This document shows positions 7,554-14,738 of a DNA stretch of 64,000 nucleotides, piece after piece (position 1 is the first letter of the stretch; each line of letters opens with the position of its first letter). Below the pieces are notes generated by a model, which did not search any database, was not told where the DNA came from, and saw nothing but the letters and a program-made list of their open reading frames with translations. The stretch is from contig JAZRFM010000018.1 in the NCBI GenBank assembly GCA_045661345.1, positions 1 to 64,000 on the forward strand, in the 5' to 3' direction. Position numbers and translations under genes: made by a program. This DNA comes from RUG12461 sp045661345 (GTDB lineage Bacteria > Bacillota > Clostridia > Lachnospirales > Lachnospiraceae).

Positions 7554-8735
7554 ATGAAATATTCAAAAGTGTGTGGAGAAGAGATATCAAAACTGGCCTT
7601 TGGAACCATGCGGCTTCCTCTTAAGGAAGACGGGAGTATTGACCAGGAGCAGGTAAATGCAATGACGGACTATGCCATGGTACACGGTGTGAATTATTAT
7701 GATACCGCTTACCCATATCATGATGGCAGATCCGAGATGGCGATAGGGAAGGCTCTTTCGAAATATCCGAGAGAGAGCTTTCATCTTGTAACGAAATTTC
7801 CCGGGCATCAGTTTATGAAAAAGTATGATTGTGAAGGGATCTTTGGTGAACAGCTTCAAAAATGCGGGGTAGAGTACTTTGACTTTTACCTGCTTCACAA
7901 TATTTATGAGAACAGTCTTTCCACCTATAAAGATGAAAACTACGGCATAGTGGACTATTTCGTAAAACAAAAGGAACTCGGCAGGATCAGACATTTGGGA
8001 TTCTCTACGCATGCCAGGGCGGAGAACCTGGAGGAGATACTTGATTTTCTCGGGGACAGGGTCGAGTTCTGCCAGATACAGCTTAACTATGTGGACTGGA
8101 CGCTGCAGGATGCAAAAAAGAAGGTGGAGCTGCTCGGCAAAAGAGGACTCCCCGTCATGGTGATGGAGCCCCTGAGAGGCGGAAAGCTCACGGATCTTGG
8201 AGAGGAGAACAATGCCAGGCTGAAAACGGAAAGACCGGAAGAATCTATCGCCTCATGGTCCTTCAGATGGCTTATGAACATCCCGGAGGTGGCTACCGTC
8301 TTGAGCGGTATGTCAAACCTTGATCAGATGAAGGACAATATCAAAACCTTCAGTGAAGGAGATCCTCTTAGCAGGGAAGAGTGGGAGATGATGCTGGATA
8401 TTGCAGAAACCATGAAGACCGGCGTCCCCTGTACTGCGTGCAGATACTGTTGTGCCGGCTGCCCCAGGGGGCTTGATATACCGATGCTTTTGGCGGGCTA
8501 TAACGATCTGAAGTTTGCCAATGCCATGACTGTTAAGATGCAGATGGACGGTACTCCGAAGGATAAGTGGCCGGATCAATGCATCGGATGCGGTGCATGT
8601 GCGGCGGTCTGTCCACAGCATATCGACATTCCGGGGACGTTGAAGGAATTCGATGAAATGCTTCATACCGGTCCGACCTGGAAGGAACTGTGCCGGCAGC
8701 GGGAGGAAGCAGCTGAAAAGATGAGGAAGCAATGA
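7554..8735 (+). CDS. aldo/keto reductase with two C-terminal 4Fe-4S motifs
   Basis: Cytosolic oxidoreductase: an NAD(P)H-dependent aldo/keto reductase TIM barrel (residues 1-275) joined to a ferredoxin-like tail. The catalytic tetrad is visible as D and Y in NYYDTAYPYHDGRSE, K in LVTKFP and H in YLLHNI. The tail has CTACRYCCAGCPRGLDIP and CIGCGACAAVCPQHIDIP, two 4Fe-4S binding motifs, so it likely exchanges electrons with ferredoxin-type partners. This architecture is widespread in anaerobic Firmicutes; substrates are unknown. Start ATG 7554 follows GGAGGGTGACA; an in-frame GTG at 7548 is less likely. About 393 aa. Confidence 0.9.
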   Translation: MKYSKVCGEEISKLAFGTMRLPLKEDGSIDQEQVNAMTDYAMVHGVNYYDTAYPYHDGRSEMAIGKALSKYPRESFHLVTKFPGHQFMKKYDCEGIFGEQLQKCGVEYFDFYLLHNIYENSLSTYKDENYGIVDYFVKQKELGRIRHLGFSTHARAENLEEILDFLGDRVEFCQIQLNYVDWTLQDAKKKVELLGKRGLPVMVMEPLRGGKLTDLGEENNARLKTERPEESIASWSFRWLMNIPEVATVLSGMSNLDQMKDNIKTFSEGDPLSREEWEMMLDIAETMKTGVPCTACRYCCAGCPRGLDIPMLLAGYNDLKFANAMTVKMQMDGTPKDKWPDQCIGCGACAAVCPQHIDIPGTLKEFDEMLHTGPTWKELCRQREEAAEKMRKQ

Positions 8736-8831
8736 GGCTGATGCTGCGTTTCTATGACCTGACGGCGAAGCACATCCCTGCAGTAAAACTGCCGCCGCCG
8801 TAAGTATCAGTAATATCTTTTTCATGGCCAT
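8736..8831 (-). pseudogene. lipoprotein signal-peptide remnant
   Basis: From 8831 down the minus strand reads M-A followed by MKKILLILTAAAVLLQGC and ASPSG: a basic start, a hydrophobic core and a lipobox (L-Q-G-C). The frame then runs antisense into the 3' end of the aldo/keto reductase, where no lipoprotein-like sequence continues. I infer a lipoprotein gene whose body was lost. Chance is possible but a well-formed type II signal peptide is unlikely to arise by accident. Confidence 0.5.
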
Positions 8832-9146
8832 ATCTCTTGTGTGACTGGTATGTGAGTATGACAGTATATTCTTTGTCATTTTAAAATGATCTTGAGAGCT
8901 TTGAACGCATGAAAGTGTTTGAAAGAATTCAATTCCGCCCCTCGTCGCGCCTGCCATTGAATATCCGCCTTCCGGGGAGTATAACAGGTACCTGGTACAA
9001 CCGAAACCTGTCTTCATCGACCCGGCTCGGCAACAGGAAAAACAAAACTTTCTATAGGAAGATTGATTCATTTTTGATATAGTAAACGGAAGAAGACCGC
9101 AGCGAGGAAAGACAGATCTGATAAAACAATTCGGAAAGGATGCGTC
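8736..9146. other. intergenic gap with minus-strand lipoprotein remnant
   Basis: 411 bases without an intact gene. The left end, on the minus strand, holds a lipoprotein signal-peptide remnant (separate entry). A perfect 14-bp palindrome TCATTTTAAAATGA lies at 8876-8889. The right part precedes the WYL regulator; an AT-rich stretch (TTTTTGATATAGTAAAC, about 9070-9087) could contain its promoter, but no convincing -35/-10 pair was found. Confidence 0.4.
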
Positions 9147-10148
9147 ATGCCAAAGGGAACCAATCAGAAACTGAAGCTGTATTATCTCAGCCGTATCATG
9201 ATGGAAAAAACGGATGATGAGCATGCGATCACCATGTCGGAGATCCAACGTGCTTTGGAGGGGTACGGCGTGACGGCCGACCGCAAAAGCCTGTATGATG
9301 ATCTGGAGGCGTTGCGGGTTCTTGGAATAGATGTGATAGGAGAGAAAGACGGACGGAACTATGTGTATTATGTTGGGGAAAAACAGTTTGAGATCGCCGA
9401 ACTGAAGCTTCTGGTGGACGCGATACAGTCCTCGAAGTTCATTACGGAAAAGAAATCCAATGAACTGATCAGGAAGCTGACAGGGCTTGCCAGCAACTAT
9501 GAGGCATCCCAGCTTAAACGTCAGGTGGTGGTGCAGGGGCGCATCAAGACGATGAATGAAAGCATTTATTACATCATCGATGATATCCATAATGCCATCA
9601 CCAACAACAGGAAGATCCGTTTTGAGTACCTGAAGTGGAATCTTGAAAAGAAGATGGAGAGACGGAAGGATAAGCCCTATGAGGTCAGCCCCTGGGCGCT
9701 TACCTGGGATGATGAAAACTATTACATGATCGGCTTTGACGCGGAAGAGGACAAGATCAAACACTACCGCGTGGACAAGATGCGGGGGATTGAACTGACG
9801 GATGAGAGACGCGAAGGAAAGGAACACTTCAAACAGTTTAATGTGGCGGCCTATGCCCGTATGAATTTCAGCATGTTCGGCGGCGAAGAGGTCAGGGTAA
9901 AGCTGCAGTTTGATAATCATATGGTGGGCGTTCTTCTGGATCGTTTCGGGAAGGATATCTCCATCTATAAGACTGACAAAGAAGGCTGGTCGGAGACTTA
10001 TGTGGACGTTGCACTCAGCGACCAGTTCCTGGGATGGATCTTCTCCCTTGGAACGAAGGTGAAGATGATCGGACCGGAGGAAGTGGTAGAGAGGTTCCGG
10101 AACGAAATAAAGAACCTGAATCAATTGTATCAAGGAAAGGACTTTTGA
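9147..10148 (+). CDS. WYL-domain transcriptional regulator
   Basis: DeoR-like helix-turn-helix (residues about 10-65; ITMSEIQRALEGYGVTADRKSLYDDLEALRVLGIDV) followed by a WYL ligand-sensing domain (about 140-225; core RKIRFEYLKWN, YEVSPWALTWDDENYYMIGFD, KHYRVDKMRGI) and the C-terminal WCX region (VRVKLQFDNHMVGVLLDRFG). WYL proteins usually sense nucleic-acid-type or small-molecule ligands and regulate stress, metabolic or defence genes; several control CRISPR-Cas or phage-defence loci. Ribosome site GGAAAGGA precedes ATG 9147. The next gene starts two bases after its stop, so the lipoprotein gene may be its target. Confidence 0.88.
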   Translation: MPKGTNQKLKLYYLSRIMMEKTDDEHAITMSEIQRALEGYGVTADRKSLYDDLEALRVLGIDVIGEKDGRNYVYYVGEKQFEIAELKLLVDAIQSSKFITEKKSNELIRKLTGLASNYEASQLKRQVVVQGRIKTMNESIYYIIDDIHNAITNNRKIRFEYLKWNLEKKMERRKDKPYEVSPWALTWDDENYYMIGFDAEEDKIKHYRVDKMRGIELTDERREGKEHFKQFNVAAYARMNFSMFGGEEVRVKLQFDNHMVGVLLDRFGKDISIYKTDKEGWSETYVDVALSDQFLGWIFSLGTKVKMIGPEEVVERFRNEIKNLNQLYQGKDF

Positions 10149-10150
10149 AC

Positions 10151-11170
10151 ATGAGAAAGAGAAGACTACAGAGTGCTGGTATGGCATTGTTGCTGCTGTT
10201 CGCACTGATCCTGAGTGGATGCGCAAATGCCGCGGCCAATCAGGGAACGGGACAGTCAACCTCTCCTTACGATATTGATTATGCAGACAAAGGGAACTGG
10301 GCTTATTATGCCGAAGCAGATGGGGCGGAGGCGGATCTTTTCCTGATAGCGCCGACCGTAGACATGCAGGACGAATTCAATATGTCGATGGATGATGAAG
10401 AGACCAAAGCAAGTTTCCTCGGGGCTCTTAATATGGAGCGCGGCATCTATGAAGACGAGACAAGGATGTTTGCGCCTTATTACCGGCAGGGCGCCATGAA
10501 GATCTATTCCCTGACTCCGGAGGAGCGCGAGACGTATCTTCAGTTCGCTTATCGCGATGTTGCAGCGGCATTTGAGTATTATCTTGAGAATGAAAACCAC
10601 GACCGTCCCATTGTCCTGGCAGGATTTTCCCAGGGAGCGGATCATTGTTACCGGCTGCTTGAAGACTATTTCGGAAGCAGTGAGATGCAGGAAAAACTGG
10701 TGGCGGTCTATGCCATCGGCTGGCCGTGTACGGAGGAACTGGTCAGCAGGTTCCCGCAGATCAGACCCGCTTCCGGAGAGGAGGATACCGGCGTTGTCAT
10801 CAGCTTTGACTGCGAGGCGCCCGATGTGGGCGAAACCTTCATCACACCCTTAAAGACCAAAGCATATACAATCAATCCGCTGAACTGGAAGACGGACAGC
10901 ACACCCGCGGACAAATCCCTGAATCTTGGCGCGTGCTTTACTGATTATGATGCGAACGTCACAGAGGAGATCCGGGGACTGTGCGGCTGTTACATAGACG
11001 AGAGCCGGGGTGTGGTAAAGGTAACCGACGTGGATCCGGCCGACTATCCGGCGCTGATTCCGGGACTTCCCGAGGGGGCATACCATATTTATGATTACCA
11101 GTTCTTTTTCAGAAACCTGCAGCAAAACGTGCAGACAAGAACGGACAGCTACCTGAAGAACCACAAATGA
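10151..11170 (+). CDS. DUF3089 alpha/beta-hydrolase-like lipoprotein
   Basis: Secreted lipoprotein: basic N-terminus (MRKRRLQ), hydrophobic core, lipobox ILSGC with Cys24. The mature part belongs to DUF3089, an alpha/beta-hydrolase-like family: ADLFLIAPTVD near the start, FAPYYRQ, and the nucleophile elbow GFSQG with Ser160, followed by a YRLLEDYF helix. Ends HIYDYQFFFRNLQQNV, usual for the family. The substrate is unknown. Starts at ATG 10151, two bases after the WYL regulator; an overlapping longer frame from 10034 lacks a signal peptide. Terminator follows at 11206. 339 aa. Confidence 0.85.
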   Translation: MRKRRLQSAGMALLLLFALILSGCANAAANQGTGQSTSPYDIDYADKGNWAYYAEADGAEADLFLIAPTVDMQDEFNMSMDDEETKASFLGALNMERGIYEDETRMFAPYYRQGAMKIYSLTPEERETYLQFAYRDVAAAFEYYLENENHDRPIVLAGFSQGADHCYRLLEDYFGSSEMQEKLVAVYAIGWPCTEELVSRFPQIRPASGEEDTGVVISFDCEAPDVGETFITPLKTKAYTINPLNWKTDSTPADKSLNLGACFTDYDANVTEEIRGLCGCYIDESRGVVKVTDVDPADYPALIPGLPEGAYHIYDYQFFFRNLQQNVQTRTDSYLKNHK

Positions 11171-11205
11171 GCTGTTGCCGGGTTGGGTAAAAGAAAACCA
11201 GCATG

Positions 11206-11248
11206 AAAGACGGTCAGGAGAGAGAAGACTTGCTGATCGTCTTTTTTT
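11206..11248 (+). terminator. Rho-independent terminator after DUF3089 gene
   Basis: AAAGACGGTCAG (11206-11217) pairs with CTGATCGTCTTT (11233-11244) with one G-T wobble, followed by a run of T to 11248. The last Ts overlap the -35 box of the next promoter. Confidence 0.88.
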
Positions 11249-11275
11249 GCAGAGATCGCCGGAATGGTGTATGAT
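11247..11275 (+). promoter_or_regulatory. promoter of the tlpA-like operon
   Basis: TTGCAG at 11247-11252, 17-base spacer, TATGAT at 11270-11275, 33 bases before the start of the TlpA-like gene. It follows directly on the terminator of the previous gene. Confidence 0.65.
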
Positions 11276-11308
11276 AGATAGAACTGACAAGTCAAAGAGG
11301 GTAAAAAC

Positions 11309-11998
11309 ATGCAAAAGAAAAAACTTACAACCGGGTTACTGACGGGCATGCTCATTGTTTCCACGCTTGGGCTTTCCATGATGACAGGGTGCGGGCTGCT
11401 TTCCTCCGATACGGCGAAGGAGCTGGCGCAGCAGATACTGGAAAAAGAGGAAGGGAACGGGGCAGAAGAACAGACGGCTGCGGCGGAGAGCATAGAGCAT
11501 AGTTCCAATTTCCGGAGGACCGATGATTTCGGGGAGACGGACGTTGCATCCGCCGGCGATGCGGAAACGGATGAAAACTCCATCCGGTTTACAACGGTGG
11601 ATCTGGACGGATCGCCGGTGAGCGGATCCATCTTTCAGGATGCGGATCTCACACTGGTCTACGTCTGGGCGACCTATTGCGGTCCCTGCATCATGTCGAT
11701 GCCGGATTACGAAGAGCTTTATGAGAATCTGCCGGACAATGTCAACCTGATCGGGCTCGTGAGCGATGTTTACGAGGGAGACGCACAGGGCGTGCAGGCC
11801 GCAAAGGATATTCTGGATGAAACCGGTGCGAAATTCAAGAGCATTTGTGTGAGCGATACCGTCGAGCCGTTGATCAGCAACATGCAGTTTACCCCGTCCT
11901 CCTTTATCGTGGACAGACAGGGGCATATGGTGGGAGAATTTATGGATGGCAGCAGCTTTTCCGACAGTGTGGAACGGCTGTCCGAGCTGCTGGAGTGA
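11309..11998 (+). CDS. TlpA-like thioredoxin-fold lipoprotein
   Basis: Membrane-anchored extracytoplasmic thiol-disulfide oxidoreductase. Lipoprotein signal peptide with a lipobox ending MTGC (Cys28), then an acidic, low-complexity linker (residues about 35-92) and a thioredoxin fold of the TlpA/ResA type (about 95-229). The redox pair is in WATYCGPC (Cys124, Cys127) and the cis-proline loop is MQFTPSSFIVD. It heads an operon with a CD1871A-type CXXC peptide and a NapH-like ferredoxin membrane protein, a combination that suggests electron transfer across the membrane to the extracytoplasmic thiol protein. Ribosome site AAGAGGG. Confidence 0.88.
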   Translation: MQKKKLTTGLLTGMLIVSTLGLSMMTGCGLLSSDTAKELAQQILEKEEGNGAEEQTAAAESIEHSSNFRRTDDFGETDVASAGDAETDENSIRFTTVDLDGSPVSGSIFQDADLTLVYVWATYCGPCIMSMPDYEELYENLPDNVNLIGLVSDVYEGDAQGVQAAKDILDETGAKFKSICVSDTVEPLISNMQFTPSSFIVDRQGHMVGEFMDGSSFSDSVERLSELLE

Positions 11999-12004
11999 GT
12001 GAAG

Positions 12005-12157
12005 ATGGGGTTGTACCGGGGAAAACAAAATCTGATCAGGATTCTTTTGCTGGCAGCCGGCACTGCCTTGCTGATCGCAGGGCTGCTGACGGGCGGCTTT
12101 GATGAGGTCAGGGAAAAAGCGGTGATGATCTGCAGGGAGTGTATCGGGATCGGATGA
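12005..12157 (+). CDS. CD1871A-type CXXC-containing membrane peptide
   Basis: 50-aa protein: short basic N-terminus, one hydrophobic helix (IRILLLAAGTALLIAGLL), and a C-terminal cytoplasmic-size tail ending CRECIGIG with a C-x-x-C motif. This is the pattern of the CD1871A family of CXXC small proteins, which in Clostridia sits next to TlpA-like and 4Fe-4S membrane proteins exactly as here. Start ATG 12005 (GGAG upstream); GTG 11999 is an in-frame alternative. Its TGA overlaps the ATG of the next gene (ATGA). Function unknown; a thiol relay between the membrane ferredoxin protein and TlpA is plausible. Confidence 0.82.
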   Translation: MGLYRGKQNLIRILLLAAGTALLIAGLLTGGFDEVREKAVMICRECIGIG

Positions 12158-12987
12158 AACGGGGATGGATCCAGCTGCTGACTGCAGTGCTTTACAACTG
12201 TCACTTTACCGGATTTTTTACGGGGAAGATCGCGAAATGGGACAGCAAGGGAGTCTGTGTGCCCGGGCTGAACTGCTATTCCTGCCCGGGAGCGGTCGCG
12301 GCCTGTCCTCTCGGAAGTCTGCAAACCGCGATCACCGGTGCCGCCTACAGATTTCCGCTGTACATGCTGGGATTCCTCCTTTTGCTGGGACTGTTTCTCG
12401 GACGTCTGATCTGCGGATTTCTCTGCCCCTTTGGTTTCTTGCAGGATCTTTTACACAAAATCCCGCTCCCGAAGATCAAAAAAAACCGTGTGACACGCGT
12501 CCTTTCCTATGCGAAATACGTGATTCTGATTGTCTTTGTGGTTCTGATCCCGCTGATTCAGCTGAAACCCGGCTTTTGTGAATACATCTGTCCGGCGGGG
12601 ACACTGGAGGCCGGGATCCCTCTGGTGCTCATGAACGAGCTTCTGCAGACAAAGATCGGCTTTCTGTTTTCCTGGAAGGTTTTTGTGCTGGCGGTGGTTC
12701 TGCTGCTTTGCTCTGTCTGCTATCGCGCATTCTGCCGGTTCCTGTGCCCTTTGGGCGCAATCTATTCCCTGTTCAATCCCGTTGCGTTTTTCGGGATCAG
12801 GGTTGACCGGACAAAGTGCAACGGCTGCAACGCCTGTGTCCACACCTGTCAGATGGATGTCAGGTGTGTCGGTGACCGGGAATGCATAGAGTGCGGGGAG
12901 TGCCGCAGGAGCTGTCCGAAGAAGGCCATCAGCTTCGGCTTCCGTACCGAAAAAACCAAGGGAGGGGTGGCATGCGTCCGCAAGTGA
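12154..12987 (+). CDS. 4Fe-4S binding membrane protein, NapH/CcoG-like
   Basis: Polytopic membrane protein with about four hydrophobic segments and cysteine-rich loops. The two cytoplasmic CP motifs of NapH/NosR/YccM relatives are present (GFLCPFGFLQDL and RFLCPLGAIYSLF), preceded by cysteine clusters (CVPGLNCYSCPGAVAACPLG). The C-terminus has two ferredoxin motifs, CNGCNACVHTCQMD and CIECGECRRSCPKKAI. It probably passes electrons from cytosolic donors into the membrane, here likely to the CD1871A peptide and TlpA-like protein. Start at ATG 12154 overlapping the previous stop; GTG 12139 is in frame. 277 aa. Confidence 0.85.
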   Translation: MKRGWIQLLTAVLYNCHFTGFFTGKIAKWDSKGVCVPGLNCYSCPGAVAACPLGSLQTAITGAAYRFPLYMLGFLLLLGLFLGRLICGFLCPFGFLQDLLHKIPLPKIKKNRVTRVLSYAKYVILIVFVVLIPLIQLKPGFCEYICPAGTLEAGIPLVLMNELLQTKIGFLFSWKVFVLAVVLLLCSVCYRAFCRFLCPLGAIYSLFNPVAFFGIRVDRTKCNGCNACVHTCQMDVRCVGDRECIECGECRRSCPKKAISFGFRTEKTKGGVACVRK

Positions 12988-14336
12988 CCGGAAGGGCCAA
13001 AGAGTTCCTGGAGATTGCGATCCCTGCGGTTTTGGAAAGCCTGGTTGCTGTTATCATTACCACCATTGACACCAGGATGATTTCCGTGCTCGGGAAGGGT
13101 GCGATTTCCGCCGTGTCCTTTACAACACAGCCCAAGCTGATCTTTTTTGCGATCTTTTACGCGCTGGGCACCACCGTGACGATTTTTGTCGCGCAGGCAA
13201 ATGGAAAAAAGGACAGCAAAGAAGGGAATACCTATTTTCATACGATCTTAAAGATCACGATTGTGCTGTCGTTACTCCTCGGTGTGCTGCTCTCTGTTTT
13301 CGCGAAGCCCATCATGATGCTGTGCAACCGGCAGGCGGAGACACTGGATTTGTCCGTTTCCTTTTTCCGGATCATCATGGGATTCATGATCTTTCAGACC
13401 GTATCCATTGTTTTGAATGCGGCGCTGCGCGGGATCGGCAGAACAAAGGTGACATTGGTCTCCAACATTGCCATGGGGCTGACGGACATCCTGTTTAATT
13501 ATCTTCTGATCGAAGGACACCTCGGGTTTCCGCGGCTGGAGATCGCCGGGGATGCAATCGCAACCGTGCTCGGCACAGTGGCAGGCTGTGCAATCAGTAT
13601 CATTGCCATCCTCAGAAACGTGGACTTCCTTTCCTTCAAGGGGATGCTGCGGGAGCGGATTCTCGCAAACCGGGAAGCACTGAAGGCTATCGGGAGCAAG
13701 GCGGGCAATATCATTTTCGAGAATCTTGCCATGCGCATCGGTTTCCTGTTGTCCAGCATAATCGTATCGATGCTTTCCCCGAATGAGACAGCGGTCTATG
13801 CGGTTGCCATGATCCTGCTCAACTATTCCTTTGCCTTTGGGGACGGGATCCAAAGCGCAGTGGTGGCATTGACGGGAAGGAGCTTCGGCGCCCGTAATTT
13901 TGACGATTTCCGGCGATACTCCAGAATTGCCGAGATATGCGGACTGATCTGTGCAGGCTTTCTCTGCCTGATCTACATCACAACGGCAAGGCCTTATTAC
14001 GGAATGTTTTTTACGGATGCCGCAGCCATTGCGGACGGGGTGAAATCGTCTTTCATCGTGTCGTCCCTGACCGCGGTGCAGATTTTCAGGATCGTTTTGA
14101 TCGGGATCATGCGCGGAATGGGAGAGGTGAAAGATCCGAGACGTATCGCCACCCTCTGTGTCATGGTCGTGAACCCCTTATGCAGCTATATCCTTACCTT
14201 TCCCGCGGATCTCCGTGTGTGGGGCGTGTGGGCGGCATCAGTCATCACACAGGTGCTTTGGCTTGTGTTAAGCATCTTCTTCTGCGGCAGACATCAGAGA
14301 AGAATCAGGAAAGGAGCCTTTTCCCATGCTGATTAA
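12972..14336 (+). CDS. MATE family efflux transporter
   Basis: Twelve-helix cation- or proton-coupled multidrug/metabolite exporter of the MATE family (NorM/DinF-like). Characteristic features are the start AKEFLEIAIPAVLESLVAVI, PKLIFFAIFYALGTTVTIFVAQANGKKD (the family's helix 2 and basic loop), ALRGIGRTKVTLVSNI and the second-half repeat ALTGRSFGARN and GIMRGMGEVK. ATG 12972 follows GGGAGGGG and gives 454 aa, the standard length; it overlaps the previous gene by 16 bases. Its stop overlaps the start of the 124-aa gene of the Cas10-RAMP module by 11 bases, so the two are translationally coupled. Substrate unknown. Confidence 0.9.
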   Translation: MRPQVTGRAKEFLEIAIPAVLESLVAVIITTIDTRMISVLGKGAISAVSFTTQPKLIFFAIFYALGTTVTIFVAQANGKKDSKEGNTYFHTILKITIVLSLLLGVLLSVFAKPIMMLCNRQAETLDLSVSFFRIIMGFMIFQTVSIVLNAALRGIGRTKVTLVSNIAMGLTDILFNYLLIEGHLGFPRLEIAGDAIATVLGTVAGCAISIIAILRNVDFLSFKGMLRERILANREALKAIGSKAGNIIFENLAMRIGFLLSSIIVSMLSPNETAVYAVAMILLNYSFAFGDGIQSAVVALTGRSFGARNFDDFRRYSRIAEICGLICAGFLCLIYITTARPYYGMFFTDAAAIADGVKSSFIVSSLTAVQIFRIVLIGIMRGMGEVKDPRRIATLCVMVVNPLCSYILTFPADLRVWGVWAASVITQVLWLVLSIFFCGRHQRRIRKGAFSHAD

Positions 14337-14700
14337 TTGCACGAATCATCCTTATGAGATCTGGAACGAGCCGCAACGCGAAGCAGCCCTGCGCTACGGG
14401 GAGGTGGTGGATCTGGCGTTTCCGCCCATTGACCCCTCCGCGGAGCCGGCGCAGCTGCGTACCCTGGCGACGGAGTATGCGGCAAAAATCGAGGCGCAGC
14501 AGCCGGAGGCCGTGCTTGTGGCGGGAGAGTTCACCTTTGCGTTTATGCTGGTGGACAAGCTGCTCCGGGACGGCGTGACGGTGCTTTCTTCCTGCTCCAA
14601 AAGAGTCACGGAGGAAGTCAAAAATCCGGACGGTACCAATGAAAAAAAATCTGTCTTTCTGTTTGAAAGATTCCGGGAATACACCTACTATGAGGAGTAG
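14326..14700 (+). CDS. 124-aa protein of the Cas10-RAMP module, ring-nuclease-like in layout
   Basis: I cannot assign a named family with certainty. The layout suggests a small Rossmann-like domain: strand MLINCTNHP, a helix ending in GEVVDLAFP, then a strand-helix-strand AVLVAGEFTFAFMLVDKLL followed by TVLSSCSKR and a charged insertion, ending LFERFREYTYYEE. A short strand ending in N-H-P at the very N-terminus is reminiscent of small stand-alone CRISPR accessory proteins (Csx15/16/20-like ring nucleases that degrade cyclic oligoadenylate); this is analogy, not detected homology. Ribosome site AAAGGAG; the ATG lies within the end of the MATE gene. It is followed 38 bases later by the Cas10-like gene. 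Confidence 0.6.
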   Translation: MLINCTNHPYEIWNEPQREAALRYGEVVDLAFPPIDPSAEPAQLRTLATEYAAKIEAQQPEAVLVAGEFTFAFMLVDKLLRDGVTVLSSCSKRVTEEVKNPDGTNEKKSVFLFERFREYTYYEE

Positions 14701-14738
14701 AAAAGGAGCGGACAGGAGGGGGTTCGGAGGATAGAATC

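Noticed and set aside
8313..10259. 648-aa open frame on the minus strand
   Set aside because: Antisense of the WYL regulator and the aldo/keto reductase end; only the short lipoprotein signal-like part in the gap was kept as a remnant.
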